DNA of 22,112 nucleotides from a virus: the IMG/VR virus record IMGVR_UViG_3300037862_000053, positions 1 through 22,112 of that record, one strand, 5' to 3'. A model generated the notes under the pieces. That model was not told the DNA's origin. It saw only the letters and a list, made by a program, of their open reading frames with translations, and searched no databases. This document shows, one piece after another, positions 14,039 through 21,127 of this stretch; the stretch's first letter is position 1; each line of letters begins with the position of its first letter. The position numbers and the translations under genes are program-made.

Positions 14039-14889
14039 GCGTGAACTATTCCCTGATTGGCGCAAGTGGCGACAGCATCGAGTTCGACTACTCAAACTAT
14101 GTTCTCAATCCAGGCTTCATGGGATTCAACATCCCAGCCGCAGAGGTTCGGATTGAGAATTCCGCGGGCGATGGGGGAGTATTCCGACACGCTAAAAGAG
14201 GGGTGCGAACATTAGATTTGCCTGTGACTGTTATCGGTTCAAGCAGACAAGATGTTCAAACCAAACTTAGGCGCTTAGGCAAGCTAACCCAAAACGTATT
14301 CGGCCCGCTAACGCTTCGAGCAACTTATTCCGATGGAGTGAGCCTTGACTTACAGACCTATTACACAGGTGGCGCTGAGGGCCAATGGGGAGTTAGTGCC
14401 GGGCAGACATATGCCCAGTGGACACTGTCACTAAAAGCGCCTCAACCTTATTGGCAATCAACCATCGTTGAACAGTTCACTGTTAGACGTGGCGCAACTG
14501 GTCGCGGGCTTTTGCCCAAATTGACCAAGCTCAGAATCTCATCAGCTCAGGCCATTGGCGCAATCCTTATAAACAACACCGGGGATGTTCCAATGTTCCC
14601 TACCTATCGAGTCCTTGGCCCGATAGATGACCTAGTTATCCGCAGCGATACAGACCAAGAGTTCAGTTTCAACGTGGACTTAGCGGCTGGGGAAATCATC
14701 ACTATTAACACTGAGACAGGTCAGGTCACAGATGAGACTGGTGCTAACCGCTACGAGGATTTGAACCCCGCACCAAAGCTGTTCAGAATCCCAGTCGGCG
14801 AAAGCACCGTGTTCATCGAGGGCATAAATGTCGATGACGACTCCCGCGTGGATTTGTTCTATGCGCTGAGGTATGAGGTGGTCCACTAA
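14032..14889 (+). CDS. Distal tail protein (Dit-like)
   Basis: The hub ring at the tail tip to which fibres attach (285 aa). It has the N-terminal tail-family domain: GFMGFNIPAAEVRIENSAGD, HAKRGVRTLDLPVTVIGSS, VQTKLRRLGKLTQN and ATYSDGVSLDLQTYYTGGA. The SLKAPQPYWQS motif marks the junction to a C-terminal galectin-like part (from about residue 160). The start is uncertain: TTG 14032 overlaps the tape measure stop, and GTG 14041 is three codons in; neither has a perfect ribosome site, though AAAGG and GCAGG lie upstream. It is directly followed by the ReqiPepy6-like tail protein (TAA then ATG). Confidence 0.88.
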   Translation: MVSVNYSLIGASGDSIEFDYSNYVLNPGFMGFNIPAAEVRIENSAGDGGVFRHAKRGVRTLDLPVTVIGSSRQDVQTKLRRLGKLTQNVFGPLTLRATYSDGVSLDLQTYYTGGAEGQWGVSAGQTYAQWTLSLKAPQPYWQSTIVEQFTVRRGATGRGLLPKLTKLRISSAQAIGAILINNTGDVPMFPTYRVLGPIDDLVIRSDTDQEFSFNVDLAAGEIITINTETGQVTDETGANRYEDLNPAPKLFRIPVGESTVFIEGINVDDDSRVDLFYALRYEVVH

Positions 14890-16053
14890 ATGCAGGTAGA
14901 AGATCTAATCATCGAAGTTAGAGCGCCAAACTTCTCACGCATTGGCCAGTTTCGACCAGGCGAATTGGTGGGCGCTAAGTTCATCCTCAAGTTCAACAAT
15001 GTTGGCAGCTGGGAGATGCGCCTTCCACAGGGTAGCCGTTTAGGTGAATTTCTAAGACTGCCCGGTTATGGGGTCATTGTGACAGGCCCAGATGACACCG
15101 TTTTATTTTCAGGCCCTACATTGGCAGCGCAGCTTCTACAGACCTCCGACAACATAGATGGCGACTGGACAATCACGGGCTCAAGCGATGACATTGTTTT
15201 ATTTGAGCGGCTGGCATACCCGACCCCATCAACCGCAGATGTCACAATCCAGACCGATGCCTACGATGACCGCTTGGGATTGTGCGAAACCATACTCAAG
15301 CAATACGTTTCAGTGAACATCGGGCCTGATGCTCCGGTCGCCCGGAGGATTGCCAACCTAACGATCCAGACATCAGCCGGGCTTGGCTTAGAAGTGCAAG
15401 GAAGAGCAAGATTTCAGCCGATCCAAGATGTCCTTTATGGCTTAGCTCAAACATCAGCGCTGGGCTACACCATCGAGCAACTTGGCGCTGGCTTACAGTT
15501 CACGGTTTACTCGCCGATAGATAGAACCAATACGGTCCGAATGGACATGGACAACAACAAGCTCTCCCGCGCTGAGTATGCGTACCAAATCGCAAGGGTT
15601 ACTAGAGCGATTATCGGGGGACAAGGTGAAGAGGAATTCCGCCGCTTTGTCGAGGTGACAAACGCTGATTCTTTGGCCTCTGAAAGCGATTGGTCTAGAC
15701 GGATTGAAGTATTTAAAGATGGTCGCAATTCCAGGGTGACTGAGTTCCTACTTCAAGACGGCGCAGAGTTTCTAGTTGATCAAGGCAAAACCATTGTGGA
15801 AATGTCGGTGACTCCAACTGATGATTTCAGTATGCGCTTTAGCCGTGACTGGTATCTAGGGGACAAGGTGACCGTGGTCATAAACCAACTAGAAGCTAGT
15901 GCCGTAGTCACCGAGGTGGGCATCTCAATCCAGGCTGACGGCGTTCGACTAGCTGCAACGGTGGGAACCCCGGTTGGCATTGAGTATGAATCAAAGGTGC
16001 TGGCAAAAACTCAGCAACTAGACCAGCGACTTTCAAACCTAGAGCGCCAATAG
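14890..16053 (+). CDS. Tail tip protein, ReqiPepy6 Gp37-like (Tal-like)
   Basis: A tail tip protein below Dit (387 aa), matching the siphovirus ReqiPepy6 Gp37-like family of actinophages. The opening LIIEVRAPNFSRIGQFRPGE and VGAKFILKFNNVGSWEMRLP is characteristic. GYGVIVTGPDDTVLFSGP, the DDIVLFERLAYPTP stretch and RRIANLTIQTSAGLG follow. The later part (PTDDFSMRFSRDWYLGDKVT, VVTEVGISIQADGVRLAATV) is the barrel that resembles gp27/Tal-type hubs. It ends in a short coiled segment (LDQRLSNLERQ) that may bind the next fibre protein. No peptidase domain is seen. A 44-nt gap separates it from the next gene, with a ribosome site AGAGGG there. Confidence 0.9.
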   Translation: MQVEDLIIEVRAPNFSRIGQFRPGELVGAKFILKFNNVGSWEMRLPQGSRLGEFLRLPGYGVIVTGPDDTVLFSGPTLAAQLLQTSDNIDGDWTITGSSDDIVLFERLAYPTPSTADVTIQTDAYDDRLGLCETILKQYVSVNIGPDAPVARRIANLTIQTSAGLGLEVQGRARFQPIQDVLYGLAQTSALGYTIEQLGAGLQFTVYSPIDRTNTVRMDMDNNKLSRAEYAYQIARVTRAIIGGQGEEEFRRFVEVTNADSLASESDWSRRIEVFKDGRNSRVTEFLLQDGAEFLVDQGKTIVEMSVTPTDDFSMRFSRDWYLGDKVTVVINQLEASAVVTEVGISIQADGVRLAATVGTPVGIEYESKVLAKTQQLDQRLSNLERQ

Positions 16054-16097
16054 CTAGCTAAACATTCTCAGCTTTACACCTAATAGATAGAGGGCTC

Positions 16098-16433
16098 ATG
16101 GCTTACATTGCCAACTTATTTGCAGAGGCGGGGGCAACCTTTTCCCGCGTCATTACTTATACAGACAGTAGCGGAAACCTAGTGGATCTAACTGGCCACA
16201 CCGCAGAGCTACAGGTTAGACCTTCTGTCTCTAGCTCGACTGCCATTCTTAGCAAAGTGCCAACCCTCGGAGGCTTAGAGGGAACAGTGGCATGGTCGTT
16301 TAGTGCCACAGAAACTGCAACACTCACAGCCGCTAAATACGTCTACGCAATAGAGCTAACAAAGACCGCAGACAATACCGTTACCCGCTTGGTTGAGGGT
16401 GCCTTGACCGTTAGCCCAGAGGTGGTTAGATAA
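16098..16433 (+). CDS. Baseplate/fibre attachment protein (BppU-N-like)
   Basis: A 111-aa beta-rich protein. The pattern [21 protein letters not shown], then [27 protein letters not shown] and [13 protein letters not shown] resembles the N-terminal domain of baseplate upper proteins, which links fibres to the tail tip (family knowledge; no search done). The ribosome site AGAGGG precedes the ATG. The stop overlaps the collagen-like fibre start (TAATG), so the two are translationally coupled and probably interact. Confidence 0.65.
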   Translation: MAYIANLFAEAGATFSRVITYTDSSGNLVDLTGHTAELQVRPSVSSSTAILSKVPTLGGLEGTVAWSFSATETATLTAAKYVYAIELTKTADNTVTRLVEGALTVSPEVVR

Positions 16434-17530
16434 TGCCTATTTCAATCAGCGATCCATTAGGAACCGCAAGCTATTACACACCCGCAGGAATCAAAGGTGA
16501 CACTGGAGCTAGGGGACCGCAAGGTGTCCAAGGCATCCAAGGCCCAGTTGGTAATCAAGGAATAGACGGCCCGACAGGTTCGACTGGGGCAAATGGCCCC
16601 GCTGGTCCAAGAGGGCTAACAGGCTCATCTGGTCCACAAGGTGGGACAGGCGGCGCTGGCCCACAGGGAAACCAAGGTGAGCGCGGTCTAACTGGTAACA
16701 CTGGACCGCAGGGTATCCAAGGTGCTAGTGGCCTACAGGGCAGCACTGGTTCTTCTGGTGGTCAAGGTCCCAGAGGCATGCAGGGAATTCAGGGCCCGCA
16801 AGGTCCTAGTGGCGACACTGGAGCCACAGGCCCCGCTGGTGCAACTGGTCTGACCTGGTATGGCAACTGGTCAAGCTCGCAAGACTACAAAAAGAACGAT
16901 GCGGTTTTTTACAACGGCGCTTCTTGGTTTGCCTCGGATGACCCCTCACTGGGAAATGTCCCATCTTCTTCGAGCTCGGTGTGGTTCCCACTAGCGCTTC
17001 AAGGTGCAACTGGCGTAACAGGTCAACAAGGAATCCAAGGAATCCAGGGCGAAACTGGGGCTACTGGAGCGGACTCAAATGTAGAAGGTCCGCAAGGAAT
17101 TCAAGGCGAGCAAGGAATTCAAGGAGAGACTGGCGCAACTGGCGCGGACTCAACTGTGGCTGGACCAACAGGCCCCAAGGGTGACACTGGAGACACTGGC
17201 CTAACTGGTTCAACTGGACCAGCGGGAGCAGATGCAACGCTTACCCAAACAATAGATAACAAGACTTCTAATTACACGGTCCAGTCATCGGACAAGTTCA
17301 AACTGATTCGATCTACTGGCTCAGCAATGAACCTCACGATTCCAGATGTTTTCGCCAACGGTGAAAGGGTCGATGTAATTCAAGATGGCGCTGGCCAAGT
17401 CACATTCACTGGCTCAGGTATAACGCTTGAGTCAAAAGGCGGCAAGTTGAAAACAGCAGAACAATACTCAGCGGTGACAGTAATCAAAGTGGCCGCCGGA
17501 CAGTATCGCCTAATCGGTGATTTAGGTTAA
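16433..17530 (+). CDS. Collagen-like tail fibre with embedded carbohydrate-binding domain
   Basis: A trimeric fibre (365 aa). Residues 19-139 are uninterrupted Gly-X-Y repeats (a collagen triple helix). Residues 140-188 break the pattern with a small aromatic-rich domain ([20 protein letters not shown], then [13 protein letters not shown] and WFPLAL). That domain resembles the short carbohydrate-binding modules (CBM5/12-like) seen in many phage fibres. Residues 190-266 resume Gly-X-Y with an internal duplication. Residues about 275-365 form a beta-rich C-terminal domain with TIPDVF, RVDVI, FTGSGIT and YRLIG, closely similar to the C-terminus of the next gene, and probably the receptor-binding or trimerising tip. 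It is coupled to the preceding gene. Such fibres often vary in repeat number. Confidence 0.9.
   Translation: MPISISDPLGTASYYTPAGIKGDTGARGPQGVQGIQGPVGNQGIDGPTGSTGANGPAGPRGLTGSSGPQGGTGGAGPQGNQGERGLTGNTGPQGIQGASGLQGSTGSSGGQGPRGMQGIQGPQGPSGDTGATGPAGATGLTWYGNWSSSQDYKKNDAVFYNGASWFASDDPSLGNVPSSSSSVWFPLALQGATGVTGQQGIQGIQGETGATGADSNVEGPQGIQGEQGIQGETGATGADSTVAGPTGPKGDTGDTGLTGSTGPAGADATLTQTIDNKTSNYTVQSSDKFKLIRSTGSAMNLTIPDVFANGERVDVIQDGAGQVTFTGSGITLESKGGKLKTAEQYSAVTVIKVAAGQYRLIGDLG
17039..17152 (+). repeat. Internal duplication in collagen region
   Basis: The segment encoding [13 protein letters not shown] occurs at 17039-17077 and again, with the identical protein sequence, at 17114-17152, inside wider Gly-X-Y repeats. 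The DNA copies differ at silent positions (for example GGATCC-like versus GGATTC-like codons), so this is not a very recent event. Repeat expansion or contraction here would change fibre length. Confidence 0.65.
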
Positions 17531-17543
17531 GGGAGAGAAATAA

Positions 17544-18350
17544 ATGGCTCAAACATCATGGCCCTTTGAAAACATAGACACATCAGAAACCCAATACAGC
17601 CTCTTGTTTCGTAACGTTGGCCAGGGTGTAGTTCCAAGTAGGGGACTTGAACTAGAACCCTATGCCGACAGCTCTGGCATGAGCGTGAAGGTCAAGTCTG
17701 GAGACGGCCTAGTCCGTGGTCACTATTACGCTTCTACTGTTGAAGAGGTGCTCACCATCTCCACCGCTGACGCTTCTCTAGGGCGGATAGACCGAGTGGT
17801 TCTTAGACTGGACCCAACAGCTAACACAATTGTTTTGGCGGTCTTGGCGGGCGTTCCAGACGCGTCACCATCACCTGTGGCTTTGACCCAGACTGACGGT
17901 GACATCTACGAGTTCCCAATTGCGTTGGTTCTAGTAGATGCTGGACATACAACAATTACCGCTGGCGATGTTACAGACCAGCGGATAATTCTTGCATCAA
18001 CTGCAACCCTTCAAGCTGACCTCACCTCATTGGAAGCTGAGGTGGCGACTAAGGCTTTACTAACCCCAGCAGTCAACGCCAAGACCGCTGCTTACACATT
18101 GGCTGTGGGAGATCGTGGCGAGTTCATTACCGCATCCGGAACCTTTACCATCACAATACCTGCCGCAACCTTTAGCGCAGGGGACCGAGTGGACTTTGTA
18201 AACATTGGCACTGGCACTATCGCTTTCACAGGCTCAGGAGTCACGGTGAATTCAATTGAAGGAAAATACACAATCGACAAGCAGTTCAATGGGGCAACAT
18301 TCTTTTTCACCTCCGCTTCGGCTGGGATCTTGATAGGAGCTTTGGCATGA
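17544..18350 (+). CDS. Tail fibre/tip protein sharing C-terminal domain with the fibre
   Basis: A 268-aa protein of an actinophage tail family. SWPFENIDTSETQYSLLFRN, then EPYADSSGMSVKV, GDGLVRGHYYAST, RIDRVVLRLDPTANTIVLAV and DIYEFPIALVLV are the recognisable blocks (residues 1-150). A short linker helix (155-172) leads to a C-terminal domain (178-268) with NAKTAAYTL, FTITIP, RVDFVN, FTGSGVT and ILIGALA, which is homologous to the end of the collagen-like fibre upstream. The ribosome site GGGAGAG lies before the ATG. It overlaps the glycine-rich gene by 4 nt (ATGA). It is likely part of the host-contact apparatus; the exact role is unknown. Confidence 0.82.
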   Translation: MAQTSWPFENIDTSETQYSLLFRNVGQGVVPSRGLELEPYADSSGMSVKVKSGDGLVRGHYYASTVEEVLTISTADASLGRIDRVVLRLDPTANTIVLAVLAGVPDASPSPVALTQTDGDIYEFPIALVLVDAGHTTITAGDVTDQRIILASTATLQADLTSLEAEVATKALLTPAVNAKTAAYTLAVGDRGEFITASGTFTITIPAATFSAGDRVDFVNIGTGTIAFTGSGVTVNSIEGKYTIDKQFNGATFFFTSASAGILIGALA

Positions 18351-19147
18351 GTCCGATACCTTTGGGCATACTTTCAGCTAGTGGTGCTGCTGGCATAGTC
18401 GCTACAGGCGGAACTATCACGACCATCTCTGGCTATAAAGTCCACACCTTTAACAGCTCAGGGACTTTTACGGTCACTAGCGGTTCTGGGAATATTGAGT
18501 ATCTAGTTGTTGCAGGTGGTGGCGGCGGAGCTGATTCCTTTGGTCAAGAATCAGGCGGCGGTGGCGCTGGTGGTTATCGTGCATTTACTAATCAAAATCT
18601 GGCAACAAACTCTTATACAGTGACTGTTGGTGCAGGAGGTGCAAGGTTTGCAAACGGCAGTAATACCGTCTTTAACTCTTTGACTTCGGCTGGGGGTGGC
18701 ACGGGGTCAGGAAATAGCGGCCAGGGAGGGTCAGTCGCTGCAAGTGGAGGTTCAGGCGGTGGCGGCTGGTCAGGTGACGGTATTTCTTTGACCGGAGGCG
18801 CAGGGAACACTCCATCAACAAGCCCATCCCAAGGTAACCAAGGTGGTAATGGTGCTGGCTTTGGTACTAGAAAAGCAGGCGGTGGAGGTGGTGCTGGTGC
18901 TGTCGGTGTAAACGGAGGTGCTGGCAGCCATGGCGGTCCAGGCTTGCAGTGGGTAAATGGTACTTTCTACTCTGGTGGCGGTGGTGGATCTGCTGTGGGC
19001 AATGGTGGAGTCGGTGGTGGTGGTTCTGGGGTTGGAAGTTCCACAGCTGGAACTGCAAATACAGGTGGTGGCGGTGGTGGCGGGTTCTACAGTGGCAGCG
19101 GTAAGGCTGGCGGCTCGGGCATTGTAATTATTAGGTATGCAATATGA
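18347..19147 (+). CDS. Glycine-rich tail tip protein
   Basis: A 266-aa protein of the glycine-rich phage tail type. The N-terminus (residues about 1-60) carries GGTITTISGYKVHTFNSSGT and FTVTSGSGNIEYLVVAGGGG, the hallmark entry into the glycine-rich domain. From residue 58 to 255 it is dominated by Gly with Ser, Ala and Asn, interrupted by YTVTVGAGG and similar strands, and it ends SGIVIIRYAI, a typical closing strand. Such domains form polyglycine-II sandwiches and often determine receptor specificity (known for T4-like gp38). It is translationally coupled to the preceding gene (ATGA). Codon choice is low-complexity (GGTGGTGG runs). Confidence 0.88.
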   Translation: MSPIPLGILSASGAAGIVATGGTITTISGYKVHTFNSSGTFTVTSGSGNIEYLVVAGGGGGADSFGQESGGGGAGGYRAFTNQNLATNSYTVTVGAGGARFANGSNTVFNSLTSAGGGTGSGNSGQGGSVAASGGSGGGGWSGDGISLTGGAGNTPSTSPSQGNQGGNGAGFGTRKAGGGGGAGAVGVNGGAGSHGGPGLQWVNGTFYSGGGGGSAVGNGGVGGGGSGVGSSTAGTANTGGGGGGGFYSGSGKAGGSGIVIIRYAI

Positions 19148-19164
19148 TGAAAGCGCAGGACTAA

Positions 19165-19500
19165 TTGGCACACTTCGCAGAGCTAGACGAAAACAACATC
19201 GTCACTAGAGTTTTGGTAACAGATAACAATGCTCCTAACGAAGGCTACGACTGGCTCGTAGAGAACTTAGGTGGCACTTGGGTTAAGACTTCCTACAACG
19301 GGAACATCCGCGAGAACTACGCCGGTATTGGGTTCACTTACGACCCAGAGCTAGACGCTTTTATCTCGCCAAAGCCCTTTGAATCCTGGGTCTTAGTCGA
19401 GGAGAGCGCTAGATGGGAAGCGCCTATAGCTTACCCAGACGATGAGCTTTTTTATCGGTGGGATGAAACAGTCTTGGACTGGGTAGAGGTTGAGCTATGA
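19165..19500 (+). CDS. Conserved phage tail-associated protein (unknown function)
   Basis: A 111-aa acidic, tryptophan-rich protein. HFAELDENNIVTRVLVTDN and ENLGGTWVKTSYNGNIRENY, then AGIGFTYDPELDAFISPKPF and SWVLVEESARWEAPIAYPDD, are the blocks of a small protein common in aquatic phages (cyanophages and freshwater phages), usually beside tail fibre genes. Its function is not established. The start is TTG at 19165, supported by GCAGGA 5 nt upstream; no ATG is available. The stop overlaps the next gene (ATGA). Its presence supports an aquatic origin. Confidence 0.72.
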   Translation: MAHFAELDENNIVTRVLVTDNNAPNEGYDWLVENLGGTWVKTSYNGNIRENYAGIGFTYDPELDAFISPKPFESWVLVEESARWEAPIAYPDDELFYRWDETVLDWVEVEL

Positions 19501-19733
19501 ACGAGGAGCCTCACGCTCGGGTAACTCTCCAAATGCTCTATGGAAAGCAACTGGAAAACGAACGCCTTCTAATTCAACTCACCGCAAAGCTCGGCTATCT
19601 AGACACGATGCCCGAGCGGGTATCTGCCCTAGAGATTTACCAAGCCAAATCCGCTTGGGTGGAGAAAATAGCTTGGGCCGCTTTGGTCGCTGGCGTGGTC
19701 TCAATGATCAACTCAATCATGAGAGTCATCTAA
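19497..19733 (+). CDS. XhlA-like / DUF2746-like membrane protein
   Basis: A 78-aa protein with an amphipathic coiled N-terminal part (RVTLQMLYGKQLENERLLIQ, then MPERVSALEIYQAKSAW) and one C-terminal membrane segment (residues about 57-74, KIAWAALVAGVVSMINSIM). This layout fits hemolysin XhlA-like or DUF2746 proteins, which sit next to holins and endolysins in many Gram-positive phages and aid lysis. It overlaps the previous gene (ATGA). The stop TAA overlaps a possible 11-aa ORF. Confidence 0.68.
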   Translation: MNEEPHARVTLQMLYGKQLENERLLIQLTAKLGYLDTMPERVSALEIYQAKSAWVEKIAWAALVAGVVSMINSIMRVI

Positions 19734-19768
19734 TGGGTAAAAAATACAAACCAAAGAAACCGAGGTGA
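19733..19768 (+). CDS. Possible 11-aa basic mini-ORF
   Basis: ATG at 19733 overlaps the XhlA-like stop (TAATG) and encodes MGKKYKPKKPR before TGA at 19766-19768. The composition is 7 of 11 basic. Its end overlaps the ribosome site (GAGGTGA) of the next gene, so translating it could couple the two genes. It may equally be chance. I could not find an independent ribosome site. Confidence 0.2.
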   Translation: MGKKYKPKKPR

Positions 19769-19773
19769 CAGCA

Positions 19774-20010
19774 ATGTCTAAGAAGAAACAGACCCCACCA
19801 CCTAATGCTGAGTTCAAAGATTGGGACTTTATACCGACTGAGGAACCAGCTCAGGAACTTCCAACCACTCACACAATGGCAGAGGGCGAGAACATCCTTA
19901 CGGTTGCGAGACGCTATTTGCCAGAGGGTATGACCAGATCAGAGTATGCAAACAGGCTAGTCAAGACCAACCCCTCATTCGCGGTTGGCAGGATCATAAA
20001 CCTTGTCTGA
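19774..20010 (+). CDS. LysM-domain protein
   Basis: A 78-aa protein with a C-terminal LysM module (residues about 32-78). THTMAEGENILTVARRYLPE matches the LysM start (xYTVxxGDTLxxIAxxY), followed by helices and the closing VGRIINLV. LysM binds GlcNAc-containing cell wall. The N-terminus (MSKKKQTPPPNAEFKDWDF) is Pro-rich and basic, with no signal peptide. The frame is open from GTG 19765, but ATG 19774 has the strong ribosome site GAGGTGA at ideal spacing, so I chose it. The stop overlaps the TTG start of the M23 peptidase. It looks like the wall-binding half of a split endolysin. Confidence 0.72.
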   Translation: MSKKKQTPPPNAEFKDWDFIPTEEPAQELPTTHTMAEGENILTVARRYLPEGMTRSEYANRLVKTNPSFAVGRIINLV

Positions 20011-20500
20011 GCGAGTCGCTGATTGGCGGCTTGTCTACGATGCCAAATACATCACAGCCCATTACGGCGAGATGTCCGCATTTCGCAAAGCCAACAACAT
20101 GCAACCCCATTCGGGAACAGACTGGGCCAGACCTCTTGGCACACGCATCCCCGCTATTGCCAAAGGAACTATCCGCCTAATCGAGTTCTCAAAAGTCTTG
20201 GGTTGGGTTGTGGAGCAAACCGCTATGGATAAAGACGGAGTGATTTGGTATCTCGGTTATTCTCACATGGATGAGAAGCCAGGCTATTCGGTGGGCCAGA
20301 AACTTACCAAGAGCCAGACCATCGGACTGCTTGGCAATAGTGGCCAAAGCTCTGGGCCTCATGTCCACGTCACAGCATCGAGATTTCCTAGGGGAGTATT
20401 CGGAGTGACCGGCGACAAGGTCGATGTCTACAAGCTGATTCTGGCAAACATCAAAGGAGCGAAAGCGGAGGTCTGCCCATGTTGCGAAAGGCCACTGTAA
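20003..20500 (+). CDS. M23 peptidase (LytM-type endolysin)
   Basis: A zinc peptidase that cuts peptidoglycan cross-bridges (165 aa). The M23 signature is complete: H36-x3-D40 in HSGTDWA and H120-x-H122 in GNSGQSSGPHVHV, with H88 in YSHMD near the active site. It has no signal peptide, so it depends on the holin. It has no wall-binding domain of its own; the LysM protein just upstream probably supplies it. The C-terminus ends in an unusual CPCCERPL, a possible metal or redox motif not normal for M23. The start is TTG 20003 overlapping the LysM stop. The next gene starts inside its 3' end (22-nt overlap). Confidence 0.9.
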   Translation: MSERVADWRLVYDAKYITAHYGEMSAFRKANNMQPHSGTDWARPLGTRIPAIAKGTIRLIEFSKVLGWVVEQTAMDKDGVIWYLGYSHMDEKPGYSVGQKLTKSQTIGLLGNSGQSSGPHVHVTASRFPRGVFGVTGDKVDVYKLILANIKGAKAEVCPCCERPL

Positions 20501-20781
20501 AAAAGGTATGCCTCTCAGTCCTAGACGCGATGTTCTTTCTAGGCGCTCCACCTAAGTCAGAGCCTGATAACTGGAAGTTCAGACGAAGGCTTATCTATGG
20601 CTCGTATCGGATCGCGGTGGCCATGATTGTCTTTGGCGCGATTACCTTCTTCTTTGATACGGGCGTGAGCAACCAACTCGTGATTGGTGGGGTGGCACTT
20701 CTGAGCATCATCGCAACCGCCTACACCGCAATCGCAACAATCGAAGATGTAAAACGAAACAGACAGGAACCGGACTATTGA
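20479..20781 (+). CDS. Two-TM membrane protein, possible holin/antiholin
   Basis: A 100-aa protein with two predicted membrane segments. The first (residues about 43-61, YRIAVAMIVFGAITFFFDTG) and the second (about 66-87, QLVIGGVALLSIIATAYTAI) are separated by a short loop. The N-terminus is basic (MLRKATVKKV), the C-terminus charged (DVKRNRQEPDY). The size and position fit a holin partner or antiholin. The ribosome site GCGGAGG is strong, with the ATG inside the M23 gene. The stop overlaps the TTG of the next membrane protein. Confidence 0.65.
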   Translation: MLRKATVKKVCLSVLDAMFFLGAPPKSEPDNWKFRRRLIYGSYRIAVAMIVFGAITFFFDTGVSNQLVIGGVALLSIIATAYTAIATIEDVKRNRQEPDY

Positions 20782-20975
20782 AGATTTTTACAGTTGAATT
20801 CTGGAACTACGCCGGAGAACGAGCAATCAAGACATTTGCCCAGACTGCTATTGCGTCTCTAGGTGCTGGCAGCGTTGGACTATTTGAGCTGGACTATGCC
20901 GGGCTTTTTAGCGTGGCAGGTGGAGCGGCTTTTCTGTCGGTGCTGACTTCTATCGTTGCCAAATCTAAAGCGTAG
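20778..20975 (+). CDS. Holin (r1t-type)
   Basis: A small membrane protein (65 aa) resembling the r1t holin family. VEFWNYAGERAIKTFAQTAI and ASLGAGSVGLFELDYAG, then a hydrophobic tail (residues about 40-62, AGLFSVAGGAAFLSVLTSIV), match the family's WxxAxERAxKTxxQ opening and SVAGxAAxLSxLTS ending. It would open the membrane to release the peptidase. The start is TTG 20778 overlapping the previous stop (TTGA). AGGA lies upstream at 20764. It is the last gene of the plus-strand operon. Confidence 0.85.
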   Translation: MKIFTVEFWNYAGERAIKTFAQTAIASLGAGSVGLFELDYAGLFSVAGGAAFLSVLTSIVAKSKA

Positions 20976-20978
20976 GAA

Positions 20979-21051
20979 AAACGTGACATTTGTAGCCAAT
21001 TGTTTACATTTGCCCACTATTGTCTAAATTCGTAGTCAAGCGCATTGACTA
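20979..21051 (+). other. Candidate attP: 20-bp-spaced repeats plus core-like dyad
   Basis: ACATTTG occurs at 20986-20992 and 21006-21012, 20 bp apart. The longer ATTGTTTACATTTG (20999-21012) matches ATTGTCTAAATTCG (21019-21032) at 11 of 14 positions, again 20 bp apart. Directly after these is the perfect dyad TAGTCAA-GCGCA-TTGACTA (21033-21051), 7-bp arms with a 5-bp centre. This is the layout of arm-type repeats beside a core site. It lies beyond the 3' end of int, as in lambda. No tRNA-like sequence is present, so the integration target is unknown. Confidence 0.4.
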
Positions 21052-21074
21052 TCAATTACCAGTCGCACCCAAAT

Positions 21075-21121
21075 AAAGACCCCTCGAAAGACTTTGATTA
21101 GTCTCTCGGGGGTCTTTTTTT
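21075..21121. terminator. Strong intrinsic terminator between convergent genes
   Basis: AAAGACCCC (21075-21083) pairs with GGGGTCTTT (21109-21117). The stem continues inward with CGA/TCG and AGAC/GTCT around small bulges. A run of Ts follows on the plus strand (to 21121). On the minus strand the same stem is followed by TTTATTT-like sequence, so it can serve both the lysis operon and the integrase. Confidence 0.88.
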
Positions 21122-21127
21122 ATGACC

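Noticed and set aside
16555-16746. Minus-strand Pro-rich ORF opposite the collagen repeats
   Set aside because: It is the complement of Gly-X-Y repeats (GGN read as NCC gives Pro); a mirror artefact.
16481-17230. CRISPR-like repetitive DNA
   Set aside because: The repetition is codon-level Gly-X-Y coding sequence with no regular spacer/repeat units. No CRISPR array was seen anywhere in the window.
18613-19171. Minus-strand ORFs opposite the glycine-rich gene
   Set aside because: These are Pro- and Thr/His-rich mirror translations of GGT repeats, without ribosome sites.
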